Positions 50,301 through 59,242 of a stretch of DNA of 64,000 bases are shown piece after piece. Position numbers and translations under genes: made by a program. The stretch lies in the NCBI GenBank assembly GCA_963513935.1, contig OY740765.1:123819362-123883361 (forward strand), written 5' to 3'. Each line of letters opens with the position of its first letter. Position 1 is the stretch's first letter. The stretch is from Aphrophora alni. Lineage: Eukaryota; Arthropoda; Insecta; Hemiptera; Aphrophoridae. Below the pieces are notes generated by a model. That model was given only the letters and a program-made list of their open reading frames with translations. It was not told where the DNA came from and did no database searches.

Positions 50301-53300
50301 TAACGGATTAGTTGGCAGTTAGAAGTTATTCATTACAATTGTGGTTTATGAGGGGAATATATTAGTGAAAAAAATTAAAACCTTAAGAGAAATATCATGT
50401 CATATTTCCGGCTTATACTGGAGAGTAGATCCAAAACTTTTTTTAGTTATACACATGGAGGACTGGTGTAATTAAAGATAATAAAACACATATTTTTTTA
50501 TTCTGTAACATCCACTTTTTATTAGTCTAGCCGACCAATGGTTTCGCCTGCTAAGGCATTGACGAGACTGTATTACAAACTGATCAGATCTCAACAGAAA
50601 TGGAAAAAAAAAAAAAAAAAACTGGTGTAATTATTGACATCTGGACATCAAGAACTTCTAGAAGACTGTTGTATTAGCGATATAGTGGATTTTACCCCTT
50701 GAGGAAGCCTAGGGGTAACTATGGCATAGCTATTTAATTAAGAACACAAAATATTGTTTATTCTTTACCTCTGTCATTGATTTCCATGTCTTCCTCTTGT
50801 GAATCTCGGGTCAGGTCTACGTATTCAGTACTTTTCCTACATTTGCTAAAAATAAAACAAAATAAATATTAAAATAGTAATATACATTTATCTGATACTA
50901 CAAATTCTTTTTTAAAAAACGTAATAAGTGATAATTCTTAAAAATAAGAAATTAAGATATCTTGCAAAGTATGAAAGTAAAAATTCTTTAACAAATATTT
51001 TTCGATTTTTTGCTCCCAATATAAAATAACTTCAAAATATTTACTATGTATTCAAAATACAAATATAGTAATATTCATTAACTTTGTCTTGATTAAGGAA
51101 GTTATACGACGTACAAACAATCGGATCAGACTGGCAGTAACATTCTGCTGGATTGTGAAACAGTTGAAAGTTCTTAAAGGGGAGGATACTGATCCTAGTT
51201 TTTGGACAAAAGCTCCTGAGTCTCGTTGAAAGCTCAAAGGCTGGTCTGTCCTAGGGGGTAGTGGGAACACAATAACCATTGGTAGATGTGCAGGGGCCCT
51301 AAGTCCAAATCCACCCAATAAAATAAGTAAATAAATTTTAATTACAAAATTAGATATTTGATTTCCCCATTATTTTAATTAGAGAAAGTTATCCACATAT
51401 TAAATTTGATAAATCTTAGCAAGTTTCTGTACTAAAGTACAGTACATTGTACATTGCTTAATGTACAATTAAGCAAGCAGTTTAGTTCGGTCATTCGGTC
51501 ACTTCCATTCGAATCAATATTTTTTATAAAAAACAAAAATGACTTACTTTCATGAAAACTTCTCCCTATTTTCAGTAAATATAGGACCGAAAAGACAATT
51601 CCTTAGGTCGACACTGGATTGTAATGTCAAAACCAGAAAAGGAAAAAAAGAAAAGAAAACCCCCATAAGGAAAAAAACTGAATATCTATACATGCGACAA
51701 GTAAAAGCTGAACAGGAATATTTAACAACTAAAACTTAAACATAGATGTTCCCATTATAATTACACTCATAATACAAACAAAGGAGACAACATAATTTAG
51801 AGCTTTATAGAAATTTGATTAAAAAAACTGGAACACAACATCTCACAAAAATTACGTTTATTTAATCAAACATGTTTCAACGACAAAGTCGCCATCCTCA
51901 GTGATTAATGAGCTACAATAACTAAACTATAACTTTCTAAACTTTATTATAGTTTTGTTATTGTATCTCATGTATCACTGAGGATGACTACTGTGTCTGT
52001 TGATACGCGTTTGATTAAATAAACGTAATTTTTGTGAGATCTTGTGTTCGAGTTATTTTTATCTAATATTATTTCGCAAGCAAAAATCAATATTTATTTA
52101 TAATTACAAAGTACACTATTAAAAAATAATATATCCTTACAATGCGATTTGTTACATGTGATTTCATGATATTTTAAAAGTAGTAATGCTATCTTGTATT
52201 AAACTATTCATACTTAGTTTTGGGGCTCATTAGTCATTAACATGCAATTTTGAGTGAACCACCATCGTAATGTATTCACATCTTTTTGCACGGAAACTTT
52301 TAGTTAGTTAAGATATTTTTATTTGTAAAATAGATCAATGTAATCAGGGAATGCTGCCAAGTTACCTTCTATTCTTACAAGGCACAAGTTAATAACTTAA
52401 CAAGATATGTGGCACTAAAAGGACAGACCCTTGAGGAACAACATAATTTAATTATCCGATTTCACTTACAACTTCATTTCCCTTAGACACCCGAGTTCTG
52501 CCTTACAGACATAAACGGACAGATTCTAAAGGCACAACTTTAATTACAGCATCATTCAATCTAGACAGTAGGATCACATATTCGATACCTTCATCACATC
52601 TACGAAAATTCTAGCAAATACAATTCATCAATAATTCCTTAATAAACCTTTTTTTGTCAAGTGGAGTAAGGCCGAATCTATATTAAAAACGCTCCTGAAC
52701 CCGACTAAAATTAAATTCCCCAAAAATATTTGCTACTCTATTTTTAACAACTATTTCAAAACATTTTTATGAGATTGAGAGCCAATATATTGAACGGTAG
52801 TGATGTGTATTGGTTTTGCTACTTTTTTTAAATAAAGGTGTAAATATGATTTTTTTAAGTATATTGTAAAATTCTTCTTAACTTAAACTTAACTTTATTA
52901 GAGCTTTCTTTAATCACTGTTTTACTTTAGCCGAGTCCTTCAATCGAATGTTGCTGTAAATGACTACATTATCAATCATTATTCATGGTTTAAACGATTT
53001 TATTTTACTCGTCATTAAAAAAAATGTATCATTCTAAGGGGGTTATAATTTATAAATTTGGAGCTATAAAATATAATATTTTGGAGGTAGGACTATTTTG
53101 GGTTGCTCTATATGCCTAATGTTAGCTATTTTAGTCCCACTAAGTATAACCGGCCACAATTTTATTTTCAGTGGTAAGTATTTATTTTCTTTGAGTCATT
53201 ATCTTAACTTACAGAGATGTTTAAAATGAGACAATCATTTATATTCCTTTGAGTTTATATTTTAATTTAGTTTAAAAAAAATATATCCAGAAAAATATTA

Positions 53301-56074
53301 GTTTGAGATAAAAAAATAACGACATATGTTAAAAGATGTAACAATATTTTATATTAGATTAAACCACTATTTTATTAATATTTATTATTACTCTAAGACA
53401 AAATTATTACAGCCAACATTTTACTGTCATTTTATTGAAGTTTAACCAGGAAGTTACGACAAAACAAAATTTAATTATAACCTCCAAATTTATTTTTCCT
53501 TTATAGTAAATTGTTTGTTTTTTTAATATTTGACTGGGCAACATTTGGGATTGGAGTAATTTTCTATTAAACAGAATATTTAAAATGAGGTGCTATTAGA
53601 TTAGACTCTATAATTGAATATTTTGAGTTGGCTCAAAACACCCTTATTTTGAGGTTGGGTAGAATTTACCTTCAAATAGTCTTTCCACAATAAAAAACTT
53701 TTCTAAAGATTCTACATTCTATATTTTTTACTTTAAAAATTATTTAACCGTCTTGAAACTTTTTTACACATTGTATAGTGTGTTTTAACGTGAATAGTGT
53801 AAAAATAATTTCACAAGTAGACGAGTCCAGTTTTTTTTAAATAAGTAATTGTGAAATTCTATACAAAAAAAAACACCATAAAGTTTGTAATAAAGCCTAA
53901 TGTATATACACTAACTTACCTGCATGTATAAAAAATTTTTATATACGGAGGAATATTCCTTGGTCGATATCGTCTTTCAGCTCTCTGGTTACTCCTTTCC
54001 AAAGCAAAAGCCGTTAGGTATCGTCGTCTTATTTCTGCCACTAAAAATTATCAAAAAATCATATTTAAAAAATTGCTTTTTTGTGTTAAACAATACACAT
54101 AGCATATATAAAATCAGCATGGTTATTACAAGTGTACAGTAATTTAAAAAGTAGACATTACAACTATTTAACAACGAAACACTGACCGACTTCAAAAGTC
54201 TGGACAAAAAATATAACTTGTAGAGAGAAAACATAATTATACAAGGTGATCCACACAAGAATGTCACCATTAGGATCTCTAAAAGTATAAAAAAATGGGA
54301 AACCTTCCCTACTTTTTTACAGAATTTAAAAATATTTTATACAAATTTTGAAAAATCGCCGTCATTTTCCAATATGGCTGGCAACGTCATTCTTTTAAAT
54401 AGAAACAATATGTTTTTATGATCATCTGATATATTACCACATGATAATAATTAATTCACAAGATCATTACATTTATATTGCCTATTCAAACTTCTGTTTC
54501 AGACTTGATGAAGCTCAATGCAACTGTTTCAAGGTTGAACCTAGAAGCCTTAAACAAATACACTTGTCCGCCTTATATTCTGTGGGAAATTTTATTTTAT
54601 TTCAAATTTAAGATAACTATGTAAGTTGAATTATATATTAGTTGAATTATATAGTGAACTGTGAGTTGACGATTGACCGCGGCAATGACAACTTGTAGGC
54701 CTTCCTACAACGAAACATTTTTATACAATTTTATTATAATGTGCAGTGCGATATTTTATGTTGTAATTTGTGTGTATATGTGTGTGCTTGTACTTTTTAT
54801 TTTTGTTTGACGTACTCACATGTGAGTAAAAAATTTCACCTGAAGATGAGAACCTGTTCTCGAAACGCGTAGTGTAAACTACAACACGATTTGCATGACG
54901 GGAATACCAGGTATATGTATATATGTTTATATAGGTATACTATATTTAGTTTCATACTATATTGCAACTGGAGACATAAACAATGAATAAAAAAACAATA
55001 TATAGGAAGACACGATATATAGGAAGACATATTATTGTAATAATTTAATTATAGGTAAGCCTGCTTTATAAACTTAACGGCATTGGCTTTTCGAACAAAA
55101 TCAGCTTTATTTATTATATTCAGGTACACTTTAAAAGAGCATACATTTTTATTTAAATAATTTTTATGTTTTTTTATACGACCTGGATTTATTTTTACAT
55201 TTTCTAAAGGAAAATTGATATTTATAATTGCCTTAGAAATTGCAAATAGAATGATGGGGATAAGTATATAAATAATAATATTACAGTTTCTGAGTTTCAT
55301 AGAATAATATGTTCAGTTATATATAAAGGTCCTTGAAAAAAAAGACCACTATACAAATCCAACTACTCGGTCAAGAACCTTTGATGAGGATTTGAGAATT
55401 TTCCTGTCGATTAAAGACGAAAAACTTTTCTGTAAACATCGCCTTATGAAACAGAAGAATTAGCTTAATGTATATACCCTTAGTCCTCGAATACTCCAAT
55501 GTTATTAAGATCGGCAGAGAATAAGATTTTTAAGAAAGACCTGAGGGGAAAGATGAATGAAAGTGGTCTAACTAATTATTATGTGTAAAAAGTATCCCGC
55601 TAGGATCCTTGGGTTCGCCACACCCCTACTCACTCTAAATGCCCTGTAAGATAGATATTAAATAAGGAATATAAAATATTGTTTATTGTTACCTGAATAA
55701 TTATGAATCTCCGTTGGGGTAAGTTCGCGTTTTAATTCATCATTTTCGGATTCATCTAATTGGTCACTTTGATCAAATTGATTATCAATAAAGTCCAATT
55801 CACTGTCACTATCATTTGACACATTATCACTTTCGTGTAATTGTTTTACAATTTCATCTGTTTGATCTTCACTAACATCCAACTGATGTTCACTTACGTC
55901 TAATTGTTCTACACTTTCATTCTGAGAGCGAGAAGTGTCATTATCCTTTGCTAATCGTTCATAAATTATTTGTATATCAGAGTCGTTTGAGTTCTGCGTT
56001 GAGTCCGACGATGTCACCGACGATTTGTCCGACGATGTCTTCGACGCTGGGTCCGACATTGATCAACTTTAGAA
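38272..56074 (-). CDS. Seven-coding-exon acidic protein gene (spliced model)
   Basis: The model joins coding segments 56059-55693, 54040-53920, 50845-50769, 49775-49733, 49652-49514, 40108-40035 and 38293-38272 on the minus strand: 843 nt, 280 codons plus stop. Every junction has AG and GT with good context, and the phases (1,2,1,2,0,2) fit without a stop, which is hard to get by chance. The product is an acidic, low-complexity N-terminus (about 122 residues), a basic stretch (RRRYLTAF, RAERRYRPRN), an acidic stretch with EYVDLTRDSQEEDMEI, and a charged Lys/Asp/Ser segment. There is no signal peptide, membrane segment or known domain. I infer an intracellular, partly disordered, possibly nuclear protein. 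The last two exons are less certain. Function unknown. Confidence 0.6.
39719..39795. repeat. Short tandem repeat TTTTAACTTGAGCAATATGTG
   Basis: Three copies of TTTTAACTTGAGCAAT with ATGTGTG spacers, period about 24-28 bp, just outside the large palindrome. Confidence 0.85.
39793..40014. repeat. Near-perfect palindrome (~105-bp arms, 8-bp loop)
   Basis: The left arm ends GGATTAAGCAACTTAG at 39898, the loop is TTTTAACT, and the right arm starts CTAAGTTGCTTAATCC at 39907. The arms match for about 100 bp with a few differences (GTAGTC versus CTAGAT). It lies about 20 bp downstream of exon 6 on the minus strand, in the intron or 3' region. Confidence 0.92.
40035..40108 (-). CDS. Coding exon 6 (two open frames)
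   Basis: Acceptor AATATTTTTTTTTTAAATTAG, donor CAT|GTAAGT. In the phase given by exon 5b it reads SRPPTPMKKLMEMVMTKI and on to the donor with two bases left. In the phase given by exon 4 it reads SPPHSNEEINGNGDDENSSE then TAA at 40044, acidic like the rest of the protein. Either exon 4 can join directly, giving a shorter acidic C-terminus, or the longer chain is used. Confidence 0.5.
42600..42790. repeat. Degenerate ~27-nt AATCGTCGTTATAA repeat
   Basis: GCGTCGTTTAT (42602), AATCGTCGTTATAAGATTAA (42659), AATCATCGTCATAGAAGT (42683), GCGTCGTTATAAAAGTGT (42713) and AATCGTCGTCACGAAAGT (42766) are spaced near multiples of 27 bp. Near 42875-42905 ACGGAACCAGGAACA is repeated in tandem. Confidence 0.6.
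44277..44378. repeat. (TAA)n microsatellite
   Basis: A long TAA tract with three early slips, followed by a TTATTATTATAT inverted stretch. Confidence 0.97.
44593..45236. mobile_element. hAT-like miniature element with 8-bp target duplication
   Basis: The terminal inverted repeats begin AGGTAAATTCCC and continue with C-rich sequence (left AGGTAAATTCCCACCCCCAG, right its complement through GCGGGGGGAATTTACCT). Flanks are ATGGCTGT (44585-44592) and ATGGCAGT (45237-45244), an 8-bp duplication with one mismatch, which suits hAT elements. 644 bp, no transposase. It carries a GGTTAGGTTAGGTTAAGTTA tract at about 44764. Confidence 0.7.
45514..45616 (+). pseudogene. C-terminal tail of Jockey ORF1
   Basis: The frame ends LETIEKRLDSNDRKVDGVAT and, after RYFSYE, TAA at 45614-45616. 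The ORF2 ATG (45609) overlaps it in the sequence ATGAATAA, an 8-nt overlap that suggests coupled translation of ORF2, known for other LINEs. The helical charged tail is consistent with a Gag-like ORF1 C-terminus; the zinc knuckles have been lost by truncation. Confidence 0.6.
45609..46736 (+). pseudogene. Jockey ORF2: endonuclease and start of linker
   Basis: The endonuclease motifs are intact and in order: TWNANGL (residue 9), ISESHF (36), YCPPKY (105), LGGDFNAKHTYWGS (135), GRPTYWPADRSKIPDIIDFY (174) and SSDHSPVILT (209). The helical linker ends with FLWKGTKGLK. The frame closes at 46736 because one A is missing in the run at 46723-46726; the next frame continues with KRPIIQVPPIKNEDGTWARS. 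Confidence 0.88.
46721..48258 (+). pseudogene. Jockey ORF2: reverse transcriptase, frameshifted
   Basis: The frames used are 46721-47095, about 47105-47910 and about 47915-48258. Motifs: AKKAPGFDLISG, HQFGFRRGYSTVDQV, FLDVANAFDRVW (motif A), GVPQGSVLGPVLYLLY (B), TFADDTAIL (C), YLGMTLDVKLKW and the thumb/C-terminal region LLIYKQVLRPVWIYGIQLWG, then VDAPWYIRNDNLHRDL. This C-terminal signature is characteristic of Jockey. Length is normal for the family, but the shifts near 47100 and 47913 abolish function. Confidence 0.88.
48409..49070. other. Intron sequence
   Basis: No gene. A short minus-strand segment (48470-48500) with possible splice signals is too small to support. Confidence 0.35.
49078..49147 (-). 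tRNA. tRNA-like sequence, probably pseudogene or SINE head
   Basis: On the minus strand GAGAT pairs with ATCTC at the ends; GTGTACAGTCGTTACAC resembles a D arm/box A, and GTTTGTTCGAGTCTC holds a box B-like GTTCGAGTC. The anticodon arm (ACCG...TGGT) does not give a canonical 7-nt loop, so no identity is assigned and function is unlikely. Confidence 0.3.
49514..49652 (-). CDS. Coding exon 5b (139 nt)
   Basis: Acceptor AAATATATTTTAG, donor AAG|GTATGT. It enters with two bases, leaves in phase 0, and is open throughout: DECIETINQKGKNSSSRG, then KDKHRDDRDKEQSDVGSDGT. Very charged and probably disordered. GTAAAG and GTGAAG just upstream are alternative donors in the same phase. Confidence 0.6.
49733..49775 (-). 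CDS. Coding micro-exon 5a (43 nt)
   Basis: Acceptor GGGGTATATTTTAG, donor GAC|GTAAGT. It enters with one base and leaves two, reading FNPSYTHYDKLKK. It is the only segment I found that bridges the phase of exon 4 (1) to that of exon 5b (2), so it supports both. Confidence 0.55.
49780..50760. other. Intron 4 sequence
   Basis: No other exon recognised. It contains the GAAAC hairpin near 50.55 kb and an A18 run at 50605-50622. Confidence 0.4.
50541..50566 (-). other. GAAAC hairpin motif (Penelope-like)
   Basis: The minus strand reads GTCAATGCCT-TAGC-AGGCGAAACC. The hairpin and GAAAC are kept but CTGANGA is degraded. Confidence 0.3.
50769..50845 (-). CDS. Coding exon 4 (77 nt), VDLT motif
   Basis: Acceptor TGTTTTATTTTTAG, donor GAG|GTAAAG. 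It enters with two bases, leaves one, and reads KCRKSTEYVDLTRDSQEEDM then EINDR. VDLT followed by acidic and serine residues is the usual form of a SUMO-interacting motif. Confidence 0.65.
51826..52060. repeat. Palindromic element with GAAAC hairpin cores
   Basis: Two arms of about 110 bp meet near 51941. The left arm includes CTCACAAAAATTACGTTTAT and AATCAAACATGTTTCAACGAC; the right arm is its inverse through CGTTTGATTAAATAAACGTA. Shared core with the element at 58.15 kb. It sits in intron 3 of the minus-strand gene. Confidence 0.85.
51874..51901 (-). other. Hammerhead-like core CTGAGGA..GAAAC
   Basis: The minus strand reads CTGAGGAT-GGCGAC-TTT-GTCGTT-GAAAC. This fits CUGANGA, a 6-bp stem II with two wobble pairs and GAAAC, with one extra U before the stem. 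Confidence 0.4.
52065..53910. other. Intron 3 sequence
   Basis: AT-rich, no further exon or repeat recognised. Confidence 0.4.
53920..54040 (-). CDS. Coding exon 3 (121 nt), basic segment
   Basis: Acceptor TTTTTTGATAATTTTTAG, donor CAG|GTAAGT (consensus). It enters with one base, leaves two, and reads AEIRRRYLTAFALERSNQRA then ERRYRPRNIPPYIKIFYTC. Arg-rich and helical in its first half, in contrast with the acidic exon 2. Confidence 0.68.
54840..54870 (+). other. Hammerhead-like core CTGAAGA..GAAACGCGT
   Basis: CTGAAGAT-GAGAAC-CT-GTTCTC-GAAACGCGT: a perfect 6-bp stem between CTGANGA and GAAAC. Upstream, at 54688-54712, TTGTAGG-CCTT-CCTACAA-CGAAAC repeats the hairpin-GAAAC form. Such cores occur in terminal repeats of Penelope-like elements; no Penelope coding region was seen nearby. 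Confidence 0.45.
55378..55645 (-). repeat. SINE-like dispersed repeat, copy D
   Basis: The reverse complement carries GAGTAGGGGTGTGGCGAACC, AAGGATCCTAGCGGGAT, AGTTAGACCAC, CTCAGGTCTTTCTT, GGAGTATTCGAGGACTAAGG and a final AAAGTTTTTCGTCTTTAAT-like end. It lies in intron 2 of the minus-strand gene. Confidence 0.7.
55693..56074 (-). CDS. Coding exon 2: start codon and acidic N-terminus
   Basis: The acceptor (GGTATTTTTTTTAG) is 15 nt before ATG 56059; the donor is CAG|GTAACA at 55693. 122 codons plus one base. It starts MSDPASKTSSDKSSVTSSDS and is rich in Ser, Asp, Glu, Asn and Gln, with internal LDVSE-type repeats (QLDVSEHQLDVSEDQ, QFDQSDQLDESEND). A hydrophobic patch IQII flanked by acidic residues (NDSDIQIIYERL) is SUMO-interacting-motif-like. 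The stop just beyond the donor (after about 11 more codons) is intronic. The upstream acceptor implies a 5' non-coding exon. Confidence 0.7.
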
Positions 56075-56089
56075 CTAAAAAAAATACCA

Positions 56090-56815
56090 TTAATTAATTA
56101 ATATAATACATAATAAATATTAAAATAGTTATACAGACTGTTAAAAAGGATTAGAACAGCGTTATACTTTTTATGTAAAGTCATATTTTGATCAAAGAAA
56201 TACTTAATTAGTAATACTGGAATATTGAAACACACTTATAAGTAATAAATTACCTAGCTTAATTTTTTTTGGTTAAAAAAAAAAAAAAAATAGAGGTACT
56301 TAGCCAAAGAGAACAGTGTGTATTAAAACCTAAAAATGGTATAAATGTAAAAACTAGATCAGAAGATAAACCTAACATAGAAAAGATGCATTTTAACAGA
56401 AATATTCATCCAGAAACTCTTAGAAAATGAAAATATTCGAATTAAAAATAAACAGGTTAAAGGAAAACTTATGTATCTAAATTTGAGTTTTATGAACATT
56501 TAATTTTGTTTTATTGATATTATTTGTTATATGGACGGACTTGGTTTATTTGTATTATTTTAATCTATTGCTCTGAATTGTATTAGTAAAAGAATAGAAC
56601 TATTTAATTTCATATTTGATAGATAATAGATAACGGAGGAAAGTAATTTTAAAGAATTAATATTTAAAGTTATTTATAATATATTCATTTTTAAATAATT
56701 ATAATTGTTTTATTTGTATTATTTTTTAAAAATTTTAATCTATTGTTCTGTATTGTATTAGTAAAACAATAAAATTATATCATTTTATATTTGATAGATA
56801 ATAGAAACATATTAT
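56090..56815. other. Presumed intron 1
   Basis: AT-rich with a duplicated segment (TATTGTATTAGTAAAA..ATATTTGATAGATAATAGA at about 56575 and 56750). No gene. Confidence 0.4.
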
Positions 56816-56822
56816 ATTTTAC

Positions 56823-56945
56823 CTTCAAACTTACTACCTCGGAGCTGTATGTATGTACATGTGCACTAGTCAACGACTACTCAACAATTAACTGTGAGAC
56901 CAGTACTCATAACTTCTAACAATAGGTTCTTTGAGTTCCAATGAC
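56823..56945 (-). promoter_or_regulatory. Possible 5' non-coding exon and promoter
   Basis: A donor GAAG|GTAAAA (56823), or GAG|GTAGTA 15 nt upstream, ends a GC-richer stretch. About 20 bp above it on the minus strand are TCATTGG (initiator-like) and TTTATAACT (TATA-like, 56955-56963). It is placed correctly to supply the untranslated first exon of the gene, but this rests on short motifs only. Confidence 0.25.
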
Positions 56946-57194
56946 ACAGCTCCTAGTTATAAATGAAACTGATTACACATACGAAAATGCCAATTCAAAC
57001 TGATAACAAACTATATACTCTAGTTGCATTTTAGTTCTCTTTTATTGTAATCAGATTAGCTAGAGTTCTCAAAGTGGCTAGTATGAATCAATGACAAAAC
57101 TAATAGAACCTATAAACAAAAAGTAAACTTTGCAAAATTTATACTATTTTTTTTTGTGTGAGATTTTTGTTGTATAAGGTGTCTGCGTCGGTAT

Positions 57195-57430
57195 TTAGTG
57201 ATTTATTTTTTAAATGACTCTCAGGTGGTCACTTATAGTGAGTACGGGTGTGGCAATTCCGAACTATCCTAGCTGGATCTACCCTTTTTCCGTGTAATCT
57301 TGTGTTTCATCCCTCTTTTTTTTTCTTTTTACGTCTCGCCTAATAATCAACTCTTGTTCTCATCCATTCCTGACGTCATTATAGTATTCGATGGCTAAGG
57401 GGGGAGGGGGTCTATATATTGACCTTCATC
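57195..57430 (+). repeat. SINE-like dispersed repeat, copy E
   Basis: AGTGAGTACGGGTGTGGCAA, CTAGCTGGATCTACCC, TAATCTTGTGTTTCATCC, TCTCGCCTAATAATCAACTC and ATTATAGTATTCGATGGCTA match copies C and D. It lacks the 3' A-rich part. Confidence 0.72.
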
Positions 57431-57864
57431 TAAAAATGTCTCAAGCGAGTGGTGAGGCAGCTATGAAAATTTTGTATCTACCACCCTTTTGTCGTAGATA
57501 ATAACCAACTCCATAATTTTCTAGATTTCTCCATTCCTTTCGAACCGAATTTTTGATAATAACAAAATATTTAAAAAATATTTTTAATTTCATTTGTTAT
57601 CCACAATTAAATATAAATACGATTTTAAAATAAAATGAGTCATACATTCGGGAGGTATATCCATTGTAATTGACGTTACTTTAAATTTTGAAAAAACTGA
57701 TCGTATGATCTCGTATAAACGAATAATGAACTGTAAACTACAGTACATGATTTATGAGAAAATAATAGACTTATTAGTTGCTATATTTTTAAATTTATTT
57801 ATTTTTTTAATAACATAATTCCATTCAATTTAAAATATATACAAAATCAGTCTTATAAAAGTAA

Positions 57865-58125
57865 TAATAAGCCTGTGTAGCGAGCTATAGTGAGTTCGGG
57901 CGTGGGAATACTCTGAATCTAGAAATGTTTTCATATAGTTTTGGGTTAGACCCTACTCCTTCATATTGTATTTAATGTCTCTCTTAATCAACTCGGCTTC
58001 CCGTTCGACTCTGAAGCTATTAGACTTTTCTTGGGTTACTAGTCTCTATGTTATAAATTTTTATTATTTTTAAGGAGTTGATTACCGAGAGGTTTTTTCA
58101 AATTTAAACGACAAGATAAAATGTC
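57865..58125 (+). repeat. SINE-like dispersed repeat, copy F
   Basis: AGTGAGTTCGGGCGTGGGAA, AGTTTTGGGTTAGACCC, AATGTCTCTCTTAATCAACT, CGACTCTGAAGCTATTAGAC, then TTGATTACCGAGAGGTTTTT and ACGACAAGATAAAA. Confidence 0.72.
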
Positions 58126-58145
58126 CAATGGAATATGTTTAGTTG

Positions 58146-58302
58146 GTAGAATAAAAGTTGAACACAAATTCTCACAAATAGTTCGTTTATTTATTCAAAC
58201 GCGTTTCAACGACTAAGACACTGAAGATGGCAACTTTGTCGTTAAAACGCGTTTGAATAAATAATCGTACTATTTGTGTTCAAGTTTAATTCTATTAAGT
58301 AC
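58146..58302. repeat. Short palindromic element with GAAAC core
   Basis: Arms of about 70 bp (AGAATAAAAGTTGAACACAA ... and its inverse ... GTTCAAGTTTAATTCT) meet at CACTGAAGATGG near 58221. The core CTGAAGAT-GGCAAC-TTT-GTCGTT-AAAAC is the mutated form of that at 51.87 kb. Confidence 0.85.
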
Positions 58303-58423
58303 ACTATCTCACAAGTCAAGTTCAATTTTTATTTATAATATGTTTATGTTTTTGAGATATCTGATCAGGAATTTAAAATCAAAATTAAAAATGGCGACGT
58401 AAACATGGAGGATGAAAATAGTG

Positions 58424-58427
<4 letters not shown>

Positions 58428-58478
<51 letters not shown>
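58428..58478. repeat. (TA)n microsatellite
   Basis: A pure TA tract. Confidence 0.97.
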
Positions 58479-58481
<3 letters not shown>

Positions 58482-59242
58482 GTATTTAGGTGGGATTTAA
58501 ACCTATGATACACACTTGAGTGATCTCTTTAAATCGCTTATTCTAACACGTAGTTTCTTTAAAACCCTAACGTTTATCGAGTCCCCATTAGAAACAACTA
58601 GAAACTCAAGTCACTTCTGTTACTGTCGCTGTTATTGTTTGAGTTCTTGTTACAATTTGTGATACAATAACTATTTTTATACACTTAATACAAATTTTGA
58701 TAATAGAAGTAGTTTTTTGTAATATTTCGAACCCGAAAACTAAGCTACCGATGTATTGATAGTTGACCCTAAAGGGGTTAAAATTGAACCAGTTATCGAA
58801 GGGCCTTTAATTTTGCAGTTCAATAATATTGTAACTTTAAATTTACAGGGTGATTGATATAAGTGTGCCAGCTGTTTTATTTGGAAAGTTTTTAATATAT
58901 TAAAACTGGTCAAATGTCATCTGCCCTGAACTTTTGATGTTTTCTTATTCCGGGATTTGAAAAATTTGATACTATTAGCCCCTATATACATATATGTATA
59001 TACCAAGTGTCCTAAAAGTCCCACTCCCCCTGTTATTTTTTTTATTAATGGAAATAAACAGATTTTCTTTGGGGAAAGTTTAGATAACCAAAGGAGGAGT
59101 TTTTTGATGTATCAACATTTTCAACCCTTACCCCCAAAATGGGATAGTTTGGGGGTAAGTCAAGAATTTTAAACTGCAATCCCTATTGAGGAATACCTCA
59201 TTTTAAGGCCTTTTTAAAAATAAGAATAATTTAGAATAATTA

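Noticed and set aside
51052..51318. 88-codon minus-strand frame
   Set aside because: No splice support in the gene model and no known domain; probably chance or repeat-derived.
53924..54142. 72-codon plus-strand frame
   Set aside because: It is the antisense of exon 3, which has better splice signals and phase support on the minus strand.
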